64,000 nt of DNA from Apostichopus japonicus (Eukaryota; Echinodermata; Holothuroidea; Aspidochirotida; Stichopodidae): NCBI RefSeq assembly GCF_037975245.1, contig NC_092562.1, positions 29,339,554-29,403,553 on the forward strand. The letters are read 5' to 3'. Made by a program: the position numbers and the translations under genes. This document shows positions 38,256-50,345 of this stretch, piece by piece (position 1 is the stretch's first letter; each line of letters starts with the position of its first letter). Under the pieces are notes generated by a model. It saw only the letters and a program-made list of their open reading frames with translations, ran no database searches and was not told the origin of the DNA.

Positions 38256-39131
38256 ATGTCAGACGTCAAAGGTTACCAACAAGAAGCTGCTGCGTATCAT
38301 CTCACCGAAAAAGAGGCTCATACATTCATTGAAAATGTTTTATCCATGACAGACTTCTCGCAAAAACTACTCGATGACAAACTGGCTTTCTTAGACAAAC
38401 TCATTTATACTATGCACCAAACAATACCCTTTCAATCGGTCTATAGATGTAGCATTCCCTCGAAGGATAGACACAGACCATCCTTCTCTCTCATCAAAGA
38501 ACACATGTTTAAGAAGTATGGCGGCACGTGCGAAACCATCCAGACCTTTTTCAAGTGTTTACTTGATTCGCTTGGCTATAAAACGGACTTTTTCCCAATG
38601 AACGTTTTGGGTCAAGGACATGTTGGAGTCATCGTGCATGACTTGGCATCTCAGGGCAGCAAACATGTAGTAGATGTTGGCTGTGTGTTTCCGACGTTTA
38701 CAGCTATCCCGTTCAACTTTGGGAGGGAATCCGAAATATACTCCGTCTCGTTTTTAAAGTACAAGTACGTTCGGAGAGCAGACGGCATTGTGGAATGGTT
38801 GCACCAATCACGGAGCGATGAAAACGATTGGTTCAGGTTTGCAGAGATGGAGGTTACCAACTTGGTAACCGTTTCGTATTTCTTCGAGAGTACCGAACGT
38901 GATTTTGCGGATCCATCGAACCAATTCAATAGTATTCTACGCATTTCGCATTACAAAGGGAACTGCTTCTTTAGCGTGAAAGATAACACCGTGAAATGGA
39001 GCGAAGACCCACAACAAAAACTACTGAGTAAGAGAGTGGATACAAAGGAAGAAATCGAAACAATGCTTCACGAAGAATTTCCCCAATTTCCAATTGAAAT
39101 AATCAAACAATGTGTGTCAAACACATTGTAA
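38256..39131 (+). CDS. Arylamine N-acetyltransferase-like protein, copy 3
   Basis: A 291-residue NAT-family protein. C92 (YGGTC), H122 and D140 are present, so a complete triad is encoded. Differences from copy 1, about 14 by eye, cluster near the active-site loop: CETIQ after the catalytic Cys and MNVLGQGHVGVIV around H122, where E121 of the other copies is Gly. It ends two residues earlier than the other copies because a T-to-A change turns the TTA codon after AACACATTG into TAA. In mammalian NATs the C-terminal tail lies near the active site, but whether a two-residue loss matters here is unknown. The upstream leader, 3' flank and AATAAA match copy 1. Confidence 0.83.
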   Translation: MSDVKGYQQEAAAYHLTEKEAHTFIENVLSMTDFSQKLLDDKLAFLDKLIYTMHQTIPFQSVYRCSIPSKDRHRPSFSLIKEHMFKKYGGTCETIQTFFKCLLDSLGYKTDFFPMNVLGQGHVGVIVHDLASQGSKHVVDVGCVFPTFTAIPFNFGRESEIYSVSFLKYKYVRRADGIVEWLHQSRSDENDWFRFAEMEVTNLVTVSYFFESTERDFADPSNQFNSILRISHYKGNCFFSVKDNTVKWSEDPQQKLLSKRVDTKEEIETMLHEEFPQFPIEIIKQCVSNTL

Positions 39132-39325
39132 ACATAACAGTCATGAACAGAAATAGACATACATGGCATTAGTGGTGTATTCATTTGTATCGAAATCCAA
39201 AGCGGATTTGCAATTTGACAGAACTGGGGGCATACTTATGACACGTGCGTTGTTAAAACTATCCCAATAACTTGTTCTCTTGCTTCTTAGTATAGGATGT
39301 AACGTAAACCTCTGGAGTAACAAGA

Positions 39326-39331
39326 AATAAA
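39326..39331 (+). promoter_or_regulatory. Candidate polyadenylation signal of NAT-like copy 3
   Basis: AATAAA about 195 bases after the stop, in the same position as after copy 1. Confidence 0.5.
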
Positions 39332-42300
39332 GCCTAACACATAATAATAATTTTTGAACCACCATATCACATTGTATGAGTTTGGTATTCAGACTAAGTA
39401 ATAACAATAGCATTAAAAACAAAAGAAATGACAACTTGTAATGTTTTCAAACTTTTGCTAAGCTGCATTAATGTTATGTTCGACTGTTTGCAGGTATTGG
39501 TGCATCGTTATAACTTAGCAGTTTCTCTGTTTTATGTAAGAAAAAAATTGAACCGATAGCTTATTGTAATAATTATCGACAAATACTCCGATCGGTCAAT
39601 CTGTCCATAATCCACTTTGATCTAATATCTGAATATCATTAAATTGAGGGGTCAACTATTGAAAACTTTTCGTAACTGTCTAAAAACGGTTTATGCGGCT
39701 ATTCAATATTAAGACCAAATTACAAGGCAAAGCAGTAACCGGTAGTTTTTCGTAGTGGCTTTTGGTCTTGAGACAACTTCTTTCGTTTTAATACAAGGGT
39801 GTAATCATTAATGTTTCAATGTGTAAAGGATCCGTCCGAAAATGTTCATGAAGCTGACGACCAGACGATCAACTAACAACATGACGATGTCATTACATAT
39901 CCCAAACTATTCGAAATAATAACAAGACAATGTTGGTAGCGAATAATACTCCTCTGGTCTCAATTATATTAGTATTTTCTCGTTTTGTAAAAAGTGTCAT
40001 TAGTGAAATAAATGTTGCTTAATATTCAACTTTAATCTATTTTTCTTTTTTATTAATATGTTATCTGATGATTATTTCACACTTGTTCCTTTTTTTATAT
40101 AGCTCATGTACCGCCATTACTTGCTGTATTGACTAACACACTTTTTTGTCAGTTTTCAAGCCCGCTGTATAGCATTGAAAGAGGCTGTTAAATGACAAAC
40201 TTTACACGCCAAATGATAGCAACTGACATGACATATGGTAGCATACGCCCAGTAATAGACCCATTGACTTACACACTAAACCACAAAAGCAATGTGGTCT
40301 CTCAGTCTAGAGAGAAGATCTCATTAGCTAAACGCTACCCATCACCGGAGAGCTGACGAGTTGGCCTTTCATGACATTATCAATTTTTGTACCATGACGG
40401 GGCAGAATTTTTGCTATCTTCACTTAGTAGTATACAATTTTCGTACGCTGCTCCTGGGAAGCCTAAAGGGGTCTAAAATTTCCTCAATTAACCCATATTA
40501 TTCACCACATGTTCTTCCATTCATGTTCTTCAACAGGCAAGTCACAACAAAACTAGATCATTTTTGACATTAGGTCAAAATATATTTTCTCGCGCTGCTT
40601 TTTGGCACTTTTCCTCGAAGAAGAACAATCGGGCTGATGGATATAGACTCTAAAAGGAGTATGCCACTTTAAAGTGATAAATGATTTTTTTAAATTTCAA
40701 AATGTTACTTTGTAGACGTCACAATTTTGTACACGTCACAATATAAACCACTACAGAATGTTATGCAATTATCATTTTGAGTCCGTAAAGATGTATTATC
40801 AGCGATTTCAGTATTTACGGTGCAGTGTGTTAATACACATATGAGAAATACTGTGTAGGCAGTAACCATGTCTACGTCTGCAGCAACATTTCCAGTCAAC
40901 AATATTGATAAGCTGGACCAATTTGGGTGCATTTATGATTCTTGCAGGTTTTATTGGTATCCCTGATCACCGTCTACTTGGTCTGGCTTGCCCTACCTGC
41001 AGCAACATCATCCAGAGAAGGGGGGAGTGGGGGGGGGGGGGGGCTTTTTCGTAACTGGTTCTAAAAAGTGATGAAAACTACTTTTGTTTAGCCCAGCTGA
41101 TTCCTCCCAAACTGACCTACAGGACATACCCCAATGTATTCCTGAACTCTTTGGAACATGTTGAACTGATATTTCATGTCACTCTAGTGCAACTGTTGAG
41201 TTACTAGGAATAAAAGAAGAGAATTGAAGGTGTTCTTTGCCAAACGCTAGATCCACGGGATTTGTAAGCCACAGCCTCATTGTAACAGTATGTACGGTAG
41301 TCTAAAAGATAGCTTACTGAAATGCTATCTGGATACACTGTTAACCTCAATAACATGTCCAGTTAAAGGTTGGGCATAGGTTGTTAAATTGTATTAAATA
41401 CAGTTATAGGGGAAGAGAGGTGGATGATAAAACATTCAAATATGTTGCTCGGAAAAGAACAACAACGACAAATTGCCCTATTCTCCATTGTTGGCAAGCA
41501 CTGGTTCCTGTAGTTACTACAGTTGATCTCCCATTGGAGCATCACTATATCTCTTTTGCTGTCAGAGTTGTTGAGGATGTGCTGTTACCTCATCTAACTA
41601 GTTGAAGTCTATTGATACCACACCCTATCAAAGCATATAGCTGTGAATGCTGATGACTTAGCACATCAACTTTCTCTGAAAATTGACAAAACAACAGAAA
41701 ATAAATGACAGTGAGTAGGCTAAACAAAACAAAAACTTGATGCACATATGCAGGAGCAGGAAATGGCACACCTTTGTGGATTATTTGCTAAATAAGAGTC
41801 AAAACATTCTCTGTGCAAGGTATTAGCACTCATTAGCCACACCAGTTAGGATACAGATATCATACAACGTTGTGCTACAGCTGGTTTATACTTGGTCTAG
41901 GATACTAACGTAACGCCATTGTGAACCTGAGACCTAGGCCTAAGCTAACAACATTATGGGTATGTCATGCACTGAACTGAGCTTTTGTCCTTATAGTTAA
42001 ACATCATTCACTTCCGACTTTAGCAAAAATAACATGAAATATGATTACCATGTACTTTAGGTGCACAAAGATGTCAAATTTCACTGAACTTAGTCGTTCA
42101 CGTCACACACACACTGCAGAAATTAATTTTGGTCTGATTCAGAATGATTTTGAATTTCGTGCATTTTGGCACCTTCTTAGCAGGTTGAAGGCAGAATCAA
42201 AGTACAGAAGCTTTAAGTAGGTCATGGCTTAATGACCCAATAGTTTTTTGGGAAGGAAAAACTGATCAGACATACTCAGAAGGCTGTTCTAGTCTCATGT

Positions 42301-43119
42301 ATAGAACCACTCTTTGTGGTGCTTTTAGGCTCTAATACTAATTTATGCTTAAAAATCACCCAAGCGTTAAATTTTAAGACGTTTTCTTGAAAATCATTTT
42401 TACACACCATATCAGCTACTCTGGTCCAAAATTGGGACTTCAAGCACTTAAAATGATAATTTGACATTTTCGATTAAGGTAGCGTACGCCCGTTAAAGGC
42501 ACATTTGACATAACACTATAAATTTTTCACTTATTAGTAAACAACTTCGTACGCTGCTCCTGGGAAGCCTATAGAGGTCTATGTTGCCTCAATTGACCCA
42601 ATTTTTACACACTTGTTCCTTTTTCATGTAGGTCATGTACTGCCATTAGTTGCTGTATTGACTAACACAATTGTTTTTGTCAGTTTTCAAGCCCGCTGTA
42701 GAGCATTGGTAGAGGCTGTTAAGTGACAAACACTACACGCCAAATGATAGCAACTGGCATGACATATGGTAGCATACGCCTATTAATAGTCCCATTGACT
42801 TACACACTAAATCACAAAAGTAATGTGGTCTCACTAGCTAAACGCTACCCATCACCGGATAGCTGACGAGTTGGCCTTTCATGGCACTATCAAATTTTTG
42901 TACTATGACCGAGCAGATTTTTTGCTATCAGAGCCGGATGTTTTCGCCACTTGTAAACAACCTCTTCACTTAGTAGTATACAATTTTCGTACGCTGCTCC
43001 TGGGAAGCCTAAAGGGGTCTAAAATTGCCTCAATTGACCCAATTTTTGCCCCACATGTACTACCATTCATGTTCTTCAACATGTAAGCCACAAAAAAACA
43101 AATCGTGATTGATAACACG
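39332..43119. repeat. SD1 spacer downstream of NAT copy 3
   Basis: Collinear with about 14610-18060. It contains local repeat units at 40370-40670 and 42870-43110 plus a fragment at 42535-42610, and a poly-G run at 41030-41043. About 42610-42860 is a second local copy of the segment at 40080-40340. No gene is recognisable. Confidence 0.65.
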
Positions 43120-43494
43120 CAAGGGCGTAGGAACCGGGGGGCTGGGGGGTGCCAGCCCCCAGTGAAAAATGTGGAGGGGCGGAAGTATCATTCCGCCCCC
43201 CCCCCCCCCGCTTCGCAAGTCAAAAAACCCCTTTTTCATTTCCAAATGAGAAAAAAAATCTCATTTGGAGCACCAAATTGCATCTAAGGCCTGGTGAAAA
43301 TACAAAATTAAGTTTACAAAATGGAGTAGGTGTTGAAGTGTGCTATATTGCACCAAACTGCATCTGAGGCTACCTGGAAATGCAAAAAATTCCAAAGGGG
43401 AGGGGGACACCCCCTCCCCTTAGGCCCCTCCCCCAGGCCGGCCATCATTCTTCAGCCCCCCCCCCCCACTCAAAAGTACCTTCCTACGCCACTG
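43120..43494. mobile_element. hAT-type MITE, 375 bp
   Basis: Ends are CAAGGGCGTAGGAACC and the complement of CAGTGGCGTAGGAAGG, the CAG-x-GGCGTAGGAA-type termini common in hAT elements. Flanking 8-mers ATAACACG (43112-43119) and ATAACAAG (43495-43502) form a near-perfect 8-bp target duplication, the size generated by hAT transposases. The paralogous site at 18067-18074 reads ATAACAGG without insertion. The interior is rich in G or C runs and encodes nothing. Confidence 0.88.
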
Positions 43495-43502
43495 ATAACA
43501 AG

Positions 43503-44275
43503 TCAAAAAAGATTTTCTCCTGCTGCTTTGTGGCACTTTTCCTGAAGGAGAACAATCGGGCGGATGGATATAGACTCTAATTGGAGTATGCCACCATATC
43601 ATGGCACTTGTAAATGTCCGTACTATGGTATCTCATATTCTGAGTAATGTATTGATGCCCAAAACGCCGGATGCTCTTTCGGGGTATTCCCTACATTTGA
43701 CCAACGAATTCTCGTTATTTTCACACCAACAGAAACCTTTTGAGTTAATGCTTTTTATGTTGCGCGAGCTGCCCGAGTGAACGAAAAACAAAGCAACTCG
43801 ACCGTCGCAACGTGAAGAATCGTTGACAGTCGGTCAATGTGCGTGTCCTCAAACAACGACTGGTCAACGTTTTGCCGCTATTAAGTTGCGTAGGTTTCAG
43901 TCACGACAAATGCACCATACTCAACAACAGTGTCTTATAGACTGGTAGACGGCAGTGTGACGCGGTTCTCGACTAAACCTGCCTATATTTTCAGCATATG
44001 TAACTATTCAAGGAGGCTGGCGGGGTAACTTTGAAGGAGTCCAAAACGAGCACTGGTCGTAAACTGTTTCTGTGATCATCGGTTGCAGCATCCGTTACAT
44101 ACATTCCAAAATTTACAGAATGAACATATCAGTTTTAAAAGGACAGAAAAGTACTTGTTACTGTTATTTTACATGTGAAACCAAAGTTAGTAAACATTTC
44201 GATCTCGACATAGGTTAAACAAATTTAGTTACTTTTTTCCCAGCAGCGGAATGAGCGGTGGAAATGGTAAGACCA
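43503..44275. repeat. Right end of SD1 copy 2
   Basis: Collinear with about 18075-19014. Similarity ends after GGTAAGACCAC. No gene. Confidence 0.65.
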
Positions 44276-44794
44276 CAGAGTTAGACCACAATTCATTCAA
44301 CATTTGTCTATACATGATACAGATAGTGCGTATACTTTGGTATAGTCCATCTGGTTTCTGTACCATTTTCTCGCTGTATATCATATCGTCCCCGTTCTGG
44401 CGTAGTGACGAATGTTCAAAATGTGAGTTTTGAGAAAACGCGCTCTAAAGATTTTCACATTTTGACTTTAGTATAGCGTAATTAAAAAAGGATCTTTTGT
44501 ACCGAAAGTTGTCAATATTTTAAATATAACAAATATAACTTTGAGTTTTCATGTTTGTTGCTGATCGAAAAATTTCTAACAAAGTGGTAATTTTAGTGTA
44601 AACATATTCGTCGTTATGTCATGTCATTTTCCTTTAATTTTAGACATTCGTTTCACATTCGTCACTATGCTAGAACTAAATTTTGAAGTTTCGTCCTGTC
44701 ACAGACTAGTATTCGTCACTTTTGTGTGTAGTAGCCGTATGGTACACCGTGAATGTTCACTGTCACATGGGGAGAGGAAGGGGGGTAGGTGGAA

Positions 44795-45095
44795 TAACCT
44801 TACGATAGAAGAAAATAATCGAAGGGGTGGTACATTGGTCTTATTAATTTTAAAAAAGAACGTCCACGGTTTACTTTAATGTATAAAATAGACAAGGAAT
44901 GGGTTATACGCAGGTATCAACATACGTGTTTTAGTATGTTTTTCTTGAGTGGCATGGATGGAGTCGGATATGACGAGGGGAGGTGGTATATAAGGCAAGG
45001 AGAGCCGACTGTTGAAAGGGTGGTATATTGGTCTTATTAATTTTAAAAAGAACGCCCACGTTTTGTTGCAATGTATAAAAAAGACAAGGTATATG
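44795..45095. repeat. Direct repeat, two units of about 80 bp
   Basis: GGTGGTACATTGGTCTTATTAATTTTAAAAA-type sequence through GACAAGG occurs at about 44823-44897 and 45019-45089. Function unknown. Confidence 0.7.
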
Positions 45096-45324
45096 ATGAA
45101 ATGTGAACATATGCAGTTGCAAAAATAATAGTTCCAGTGGCGTAATCTGTTAAGTGGGAACTCTTATAAAGCACACAGACTACGGAAAATTGTGTGCAAT
45201 TCTTCATTTTCAAGTTAGTGTATTACGTGAAATGTCTCTGACAATAGTTTCTAAGTATCATTTAAACGATTTGGGAAGCTTTTCCACTATACTATCCCGG
45301 CCTTAAACGGAATGTGAAATTTTC

Positions 45325-45605
45325 TTACGCTCACAGGCACATTCATAATATCCAACCCAACAACTGTGCCATTGTTCAAGTGTTTCCAAGTTGTACTATA
45401 GTATGTTGTTCCTTCTTTTTATTTCCTTCCAGTATACATATAAAAACTTATTACGCTCACAGGCACATTCATCATATCCAACCCAACCTCGTGTGAATCC
45501 TCAGATTTAAAGAAGGGAACAACTGTGCCATTGCTCAAGTGTTTCCAAGTTGTACTGTAGTATATGTTGTTCCTTCTTTTTATTTCCTTGCAGTATACAT
45601 ATAAA
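45325..45605. repeat. Direct repeat, two units of about 125 bp
   Basis: TTACGCTCACAGGCACATTC, CAACTGTGCCATTG and CAAGTGTTTCCAAGTTGTAC through AGTATACATATAAA is repeated, with an insertion in the second unit. Confidence 0.75.
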
Positions 45606-45657
45606 ATTTATAGAGAGGAGTCATATAATACCTCAACAAGAAGAATAACTCGTATAA

Positions 45658-47000
45658 AAGTTTTTTTTTTTTTTTTTTTTTAAGATGATAGAATACCAAA
45701 CAGTCCAAGAATAACTAATATAAAAGGGGAGAAAATGTCAAGATGATAGGATATCATATAAAATACATCTACTAATACAAAAGTTAATACATAAAACGAT
45801 ATAACAAACAGACTACAACAAACATTCTAAGGGCTCGAATGGAATGTATAAAGCAGCACGGTAAATAAATGAGTTGCTGTAAACTTACGTTCGGTATTTT
45901 GTGGGGATTTCTTAGATTTCTGCTCGATTTGTGCAGGAGACTTTTTAGTACAGTATACAAAAGGTTATTCTGATCACTGTAAATCTTATAAGCCATTCTT
46001 GTAAACTCAGGTCTTGCAGCAGCATTTACTTTTTCTAAAAGTATATTGTATTCTAAATTAATATAGCTGATGTGTATTTAAGAAACTACATTCTTCTTTT
46101 CTTTGCTTTTTTTTGCAATATAAAATGGTACCAGACAGGCACTGTATAGATCATATGTGCCAGGTTGTATAATAGTATTGAAAACATTTTCCTTAGCATT
46201 TTGGCTAAAAAAGACACATCGTTAGCCACACTAGATACTATATAATATACTTCTTTAATACCTTGATGCTTTGCAAGAAAAGGTCAAATTGTCGTCGCTG
46301 TATACTCCCAATACTCAGTTTTGGAGGTTCTAGCCACATCAGATCCACCAATAGTAATAATACGTTGCGACCTTGATAGAATGAGACCTTCATGTTTTAT
46401 GGTTTATTTTCAAAAAACGAATTTCCTTTAATTTTTTTTTTTTTTTTGGGGGGGGGGGGGGGGTTACGCAATGAAGTCTTGCGTTCACATGTTGGAACTA
46501 TGTCATTTACAGAACACTGAAAATGTCATTGGTCAGTTTCAACAGAGCTCTTATGAATTGTGCATGATACAGCAGTATCATCGGCATATTTTGTTATAGA
46601 AATGTGTGAGTTTGACCTAACTTCATCAGTATATATAGTAAATAATATAGCATATAATGGACCCCCCCCCCCCAAGGCACACCAACTTTTATTTCCAATA
46701 TTTCCGATATCCCTTTATGCAACCTTACTTGTCTGGGCCATCCTTGAAGAAATTGTTTCAGCCAATGAATAAGCCATGTTTCTTTGATAAATCGTAAAAG
46801 AACCTTCATTAATTGATTTGGCAAGACAGTATTAACGCACTTGAAAAGTCAAGAAAAAGACCCATTGATATAATTCTTTCCTTATAATCTTAATGAGACA
46901 CAATATCATGGATTAATCAAACGTTTGATATGGATGTGGATTCTTCGAGCGGCTTGTAACTTCCGTTCTGGAACAGCAAGTGCCTTCTCCTTTCTTATGT
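45658..47000 (-). pseudogene. Decayed CR1/L2-like LINE reverse-transcriptase fragment with poly(A)
   Basis: The minus strand shows reverse-transcriptase blocks in order. Block A is LFLDFSSA (46837-46859). A GVPWGG motif follows near 46660-46690, interrupted by a poly-G frameshift. Then come PLYAILFTIYTDE and the catalytic KYADDTAV (about 46571-46595). Downstream are weaker matches to the thumb and tail of CR1/L2-type ORF2, ending near 45784 with an AYKIYSDQNNLLY-type segment. Multiple frameshifts and stops make it non-functional. A poly-T run at 45658-45681 on the plus strand is a poly(A) tail at the expected 3' end. The 5' portion (endonuclease) is missing. Confidence 0.75.
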
Positions 47001-48387
47001 CAAGCAACCTTTATGGGTTAATAATCCCAATGTATAGAAACCAGGGCTGACGGTGTATCAGTTTGGTGATGTTCATTTGGTTTGTATGTCCATGTTCTGA
47101 CTTGGTTTATTTTTCCAAAAGGTCTGGTATAACTTCCCCTATGACCCTGGACGTCTCAGCTTGTGGAAGAAAACATCCAAGGTTCTTTCAAATCTGAAGG
47201 TTGCTAAACAGATTTTCTAGTAATTCGGTCTAAACGCCCCCCCCCCCCTCCTCGTCCTTTGTAGCAAAGTAACTACTTAAGTATAAACTATGCTAGTACC
47301 TTCCAAAGTTTCATATAAAAGTATGTGACCTTCAACTATGTAACTAGGTATTACTTAGCCAGAAAATGGTAATATTAAGTTAGGCTAGAGTCATGCTCGT
47401 GATGAGCAAAGCCGCCAACAGCTAAGAGAAACCGTACTTCTTTAGAGAGATGTTACATTTTTAACGTTTATTATATATTAAATTGAAGACTGGAGGAAGT
47501 CTTAAGTGGAAATGAGCTGGCGTTTGCATGTTTTAATTTGTCATTATACTGGTATTTGTTTATTGAACTGTTTACATTCACATTGAAAAGGAGACAGGAC
47601 ACCAAAAGATTACATTATATCGCCCCCCCCCCCCACCATCCCAAGTGGCACTATGACATTACACATTGGCAAAAAATAGCTCCATGCCACGACTTTTAAA
47701 AACCAATTTACTCCCGTACCGTGCAAGATAATGGACTTAGATATTTTAGGGATAAGTTTATCACAAGGATCTTGTTGATATAAGTTCATTATGATGGTTT
47801 GGGATTCCTTCCCTTTAATCCTTAGGTATGGTTAGGCTAACTCTAAGAATGGCTTAAATGAATTAACCTTGGTCTAGGTATTGTAGTCTTCGTGGTCACA
47901 ATTAAAATTTGAGTGATTTATTCATCATTTTTATACGAGTTACACCCATTGTGATCAATGTCCGTCAGTGACTTACACCACCTGTTTCCTCATTTACACA
48001 CAACTCTAATTAAATGTACCGACAGGCACACTGTTACACCGATTCAGTAGAGATAAATAGCGTTACTCCAGTCTACTGTCTATAGCTACTCGCGCAATGT
48101 ACTGCAATCCTAACACTAGGCTACTATTCAGGTATATTATTGTTAAACCACACCTCATTCTGTTTTCACGAGTTATGCTATCGTGTATGAAATGCTGTAT
48201 TAATCAATTAAATGACGAGGTGGATATAATAAAAATATTACCGGCTTGCCATAATCCTGGTTGTTTTCAAATGGCAGTTAGTTGGTTCTCAAGTCAGTAT
48301 GACATGGTTGTTATGTTCGGCTTGTTCCAAAGGGTAATATTCGTCGATATGCAAAAATGCATGGACCTTAGACAAATAGTGCTACTG
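47001..48387. other. Interior of candidate TIR element, nothing recognised
   Basis: Noncoding with poly-C runs (47228-47237, 47622-47632). A 103-codon ATG frame at 48097-48408 is Cys- and Met-rich, matches no family I know, and overlaps the subterminal repeats. It is not called a gene. Confidence 0.35.
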
Positions 48388-48667
48388 AGTGGTTGTAATG
48401 ATGACTAAAGTATTCGTCAGTATGTAAAAAAGGAGAGTGGGTCTTAGGTGGACATTCGTCAAAAATGAGTCAGAAAAAACGGAAAAATAGACAGTTTTAA
48501 AACTTCTAACCGGGCTCAACTGATTGTTCACCCTCGAAATAGGTAAGAACAATATTTAACTCAATTTCGCCAAAAGTGCACTTTCGCCACTACGCGAAAA
48601 CGGGGACGATATATACATATATCATATCATATTTATTTATTTACTTATATATATATATATATATATA

Positions 48668-50146
48668 TGTAATGGCAAGAGTTAACAAACACAAATAAAC
48701 TCAAGAACAATAACTTATGCTTCCATTATTTTATTCAAGGGTCTCACAAGTATCGCTGGGTATTGGAGCCAGCGACTCAAAATATTTTAGATATAATTTG
48801 CAGAAAACAAAAGACAACGGTGGACCACACTTAGGGCCTTCAGAGCTAGAAGTGCATCTGTAATGAAACATAACCAGAAAAAGCATTAAAAATATGTCAA
48901 ATTGGTCAAATATTGTAAATTGGTCAAACATAACAAAAAGGTTAACCAGTTGTACCTATACAGCTTCCAACAGTTGCCTAAATATTGCACAAGAACATAG
49001 CATCGATGACTGAGAATAAGAATTACTATCAACGCAGACCATCTACTTAATTTGAATACATTAACAGAGGACATAGTCTTTACGACTGTAATAAGACACG
49101 TCTGCCTACTCATATCCTGTGTAGATTTCATTCATTAAAACAACGGGACTTCAACAAGTCAACCCCACAGTAGGAATAACAACGACACAACCATGTGGTA
49201 CTGGCTTAAACTAGTGTAACTCACATGGGTCAACATTGTAGTAGAACTGTTGTAAGATAAGTATTATACTCAAGTAAACTGGGTTTCCTAAATGCATACA
49301 ACCAGAACATGTCGTTTGTTCATTAAACAAGATACCAATATAAATACAGACATATGTACTTTAACGGTTAGTGGTCGTGGCTACCTTTAAATACAGATAT
49401 ATGTGCAATCGTAAACACTAACGGTACATGGGCGCGGCCATTTTAACTACCGCCATCTTACTGAGGGCGCAATTTCAAATCTGAATACTTCCCCAACTGG
49501 TCAATCTAAAGTACTTCCACACGTGTACTCACATGAGAATCATGCAGGTTCTCATGTTTAGCTTACATCTTAGTTACGGACACAATATATAATTATTACA
49601 ACAGAAATGAGCATGACAAATAACAGACTTCAAGCCGCTTAATTTGATGTAAAAGTCACGTTCCTATACCCACTTAATCGACGTTAAGGCTACGATTCCT
49701 ACATACACTTAACGTTAACGGTAATCGACCAGTAGCCTATACACAGCGTACACATGTTAAATAGACCAGCCTACACTAAACGAGTGAAACTTGACAGAGC
49801 ACCCGAGTGAGCATTGAAACTATAATCGAACTGTGGGCTTGTTTTTAATACGTAAAACACACAAATTACTTGGAAAACATTACATATTGTCTTCAATATA
49901 CGAATAATTACCTTTGAAGCTCAACTCGCCCAGCAACGTTTGATATTCTCGAAGAGAAAGTGTATGAACGTAGTTTACTATCAGCAGTCGAAATAGTGTG
50001 TGTGGAGGGTCGTAAACAACAGACAGACCAGTGCTAAGATTATAGACGCTTAAACAATAGGGATAGTTGTTCTGGTTACACCAACATGCTAAGCAGCAGT
50101 TTCAGGTCAAAGGTTATCACTATGCGCGAGGAATTTGACGATATTT

Positions 50147-50150
<4 letters not shown>
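48668..50150 (-). mobile_element. Possible solo LTR, about 1.48 kb
   Basis: On the minus strand the segment starts TGTCAAATATCGTC and ends CTCTTGCCATTACA, a TG...CA frame, with AATAAA about 70 bases before the 3' end, as in an LTR with R and U5. Both flanks are AT runs, so a 5-bp AT duplication is possible but uninformative. No internal retroelement genes or second LTR are visible. Confidence 0.35.
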
Positions 50151-50198
<48 letters not shown>

Positions 50199-50199
50199 T

Positions 50200-50313
50200 A
50201 GTTGCTCAACGCGTGAAACTCTGAGTAATAACTACGAGTGTTCCACTAGTCTCAACTAGTCTCAACATAAATATATATATATATTTATATGTAATTGAAA
50301 TCGTAATGAGTTG

Positions 50314-50345
<32 letters not shown>

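Larger units (their letters stand above)
44388..48608. mobile_element. Candidate 4.2-kb terminal-inverted-repeat element
   Basis: The left end CGTCCCCGTTCTGGCGTAGT (from 44388) and the right end, complement of CGTCCCCGTTTTCGCGTAGT (to 48608), form an imperfect inverted repeat of about 26-30 bp. Both flanks are ATAT. ATTCGTC(A/G) words recur in both subterminal regions (44400-44720 and 48340-48460). No transposase is recognisable inside, and a LINE relic is nested at about 45658-47000. There is no paralogous empty site, so the boundaries are inferred from the termini only. Confidence 0.5.

Noticed and set aside
41381-41605. 74-codon frame with protein-like C-terminus (VVEDVLLPHL)
   Set aside because: The equivalent in SD1 copy 1 (about 16700-16920) has a different N-terminal context and no ATG-led frame. 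No family recognised.
43060-43602. Several overlapping frames with Gly/Pro-rich products
   Set aside because: They arise from poly-C and poly-G runs inside the hAT-type MITE.
48097-48408. 103-codon ATG frame inside the candidate TIR element
   Set aside because: It overlaps subterminal repeat words, has unusual Cys/Met-rich composition and matches no transposase motif.
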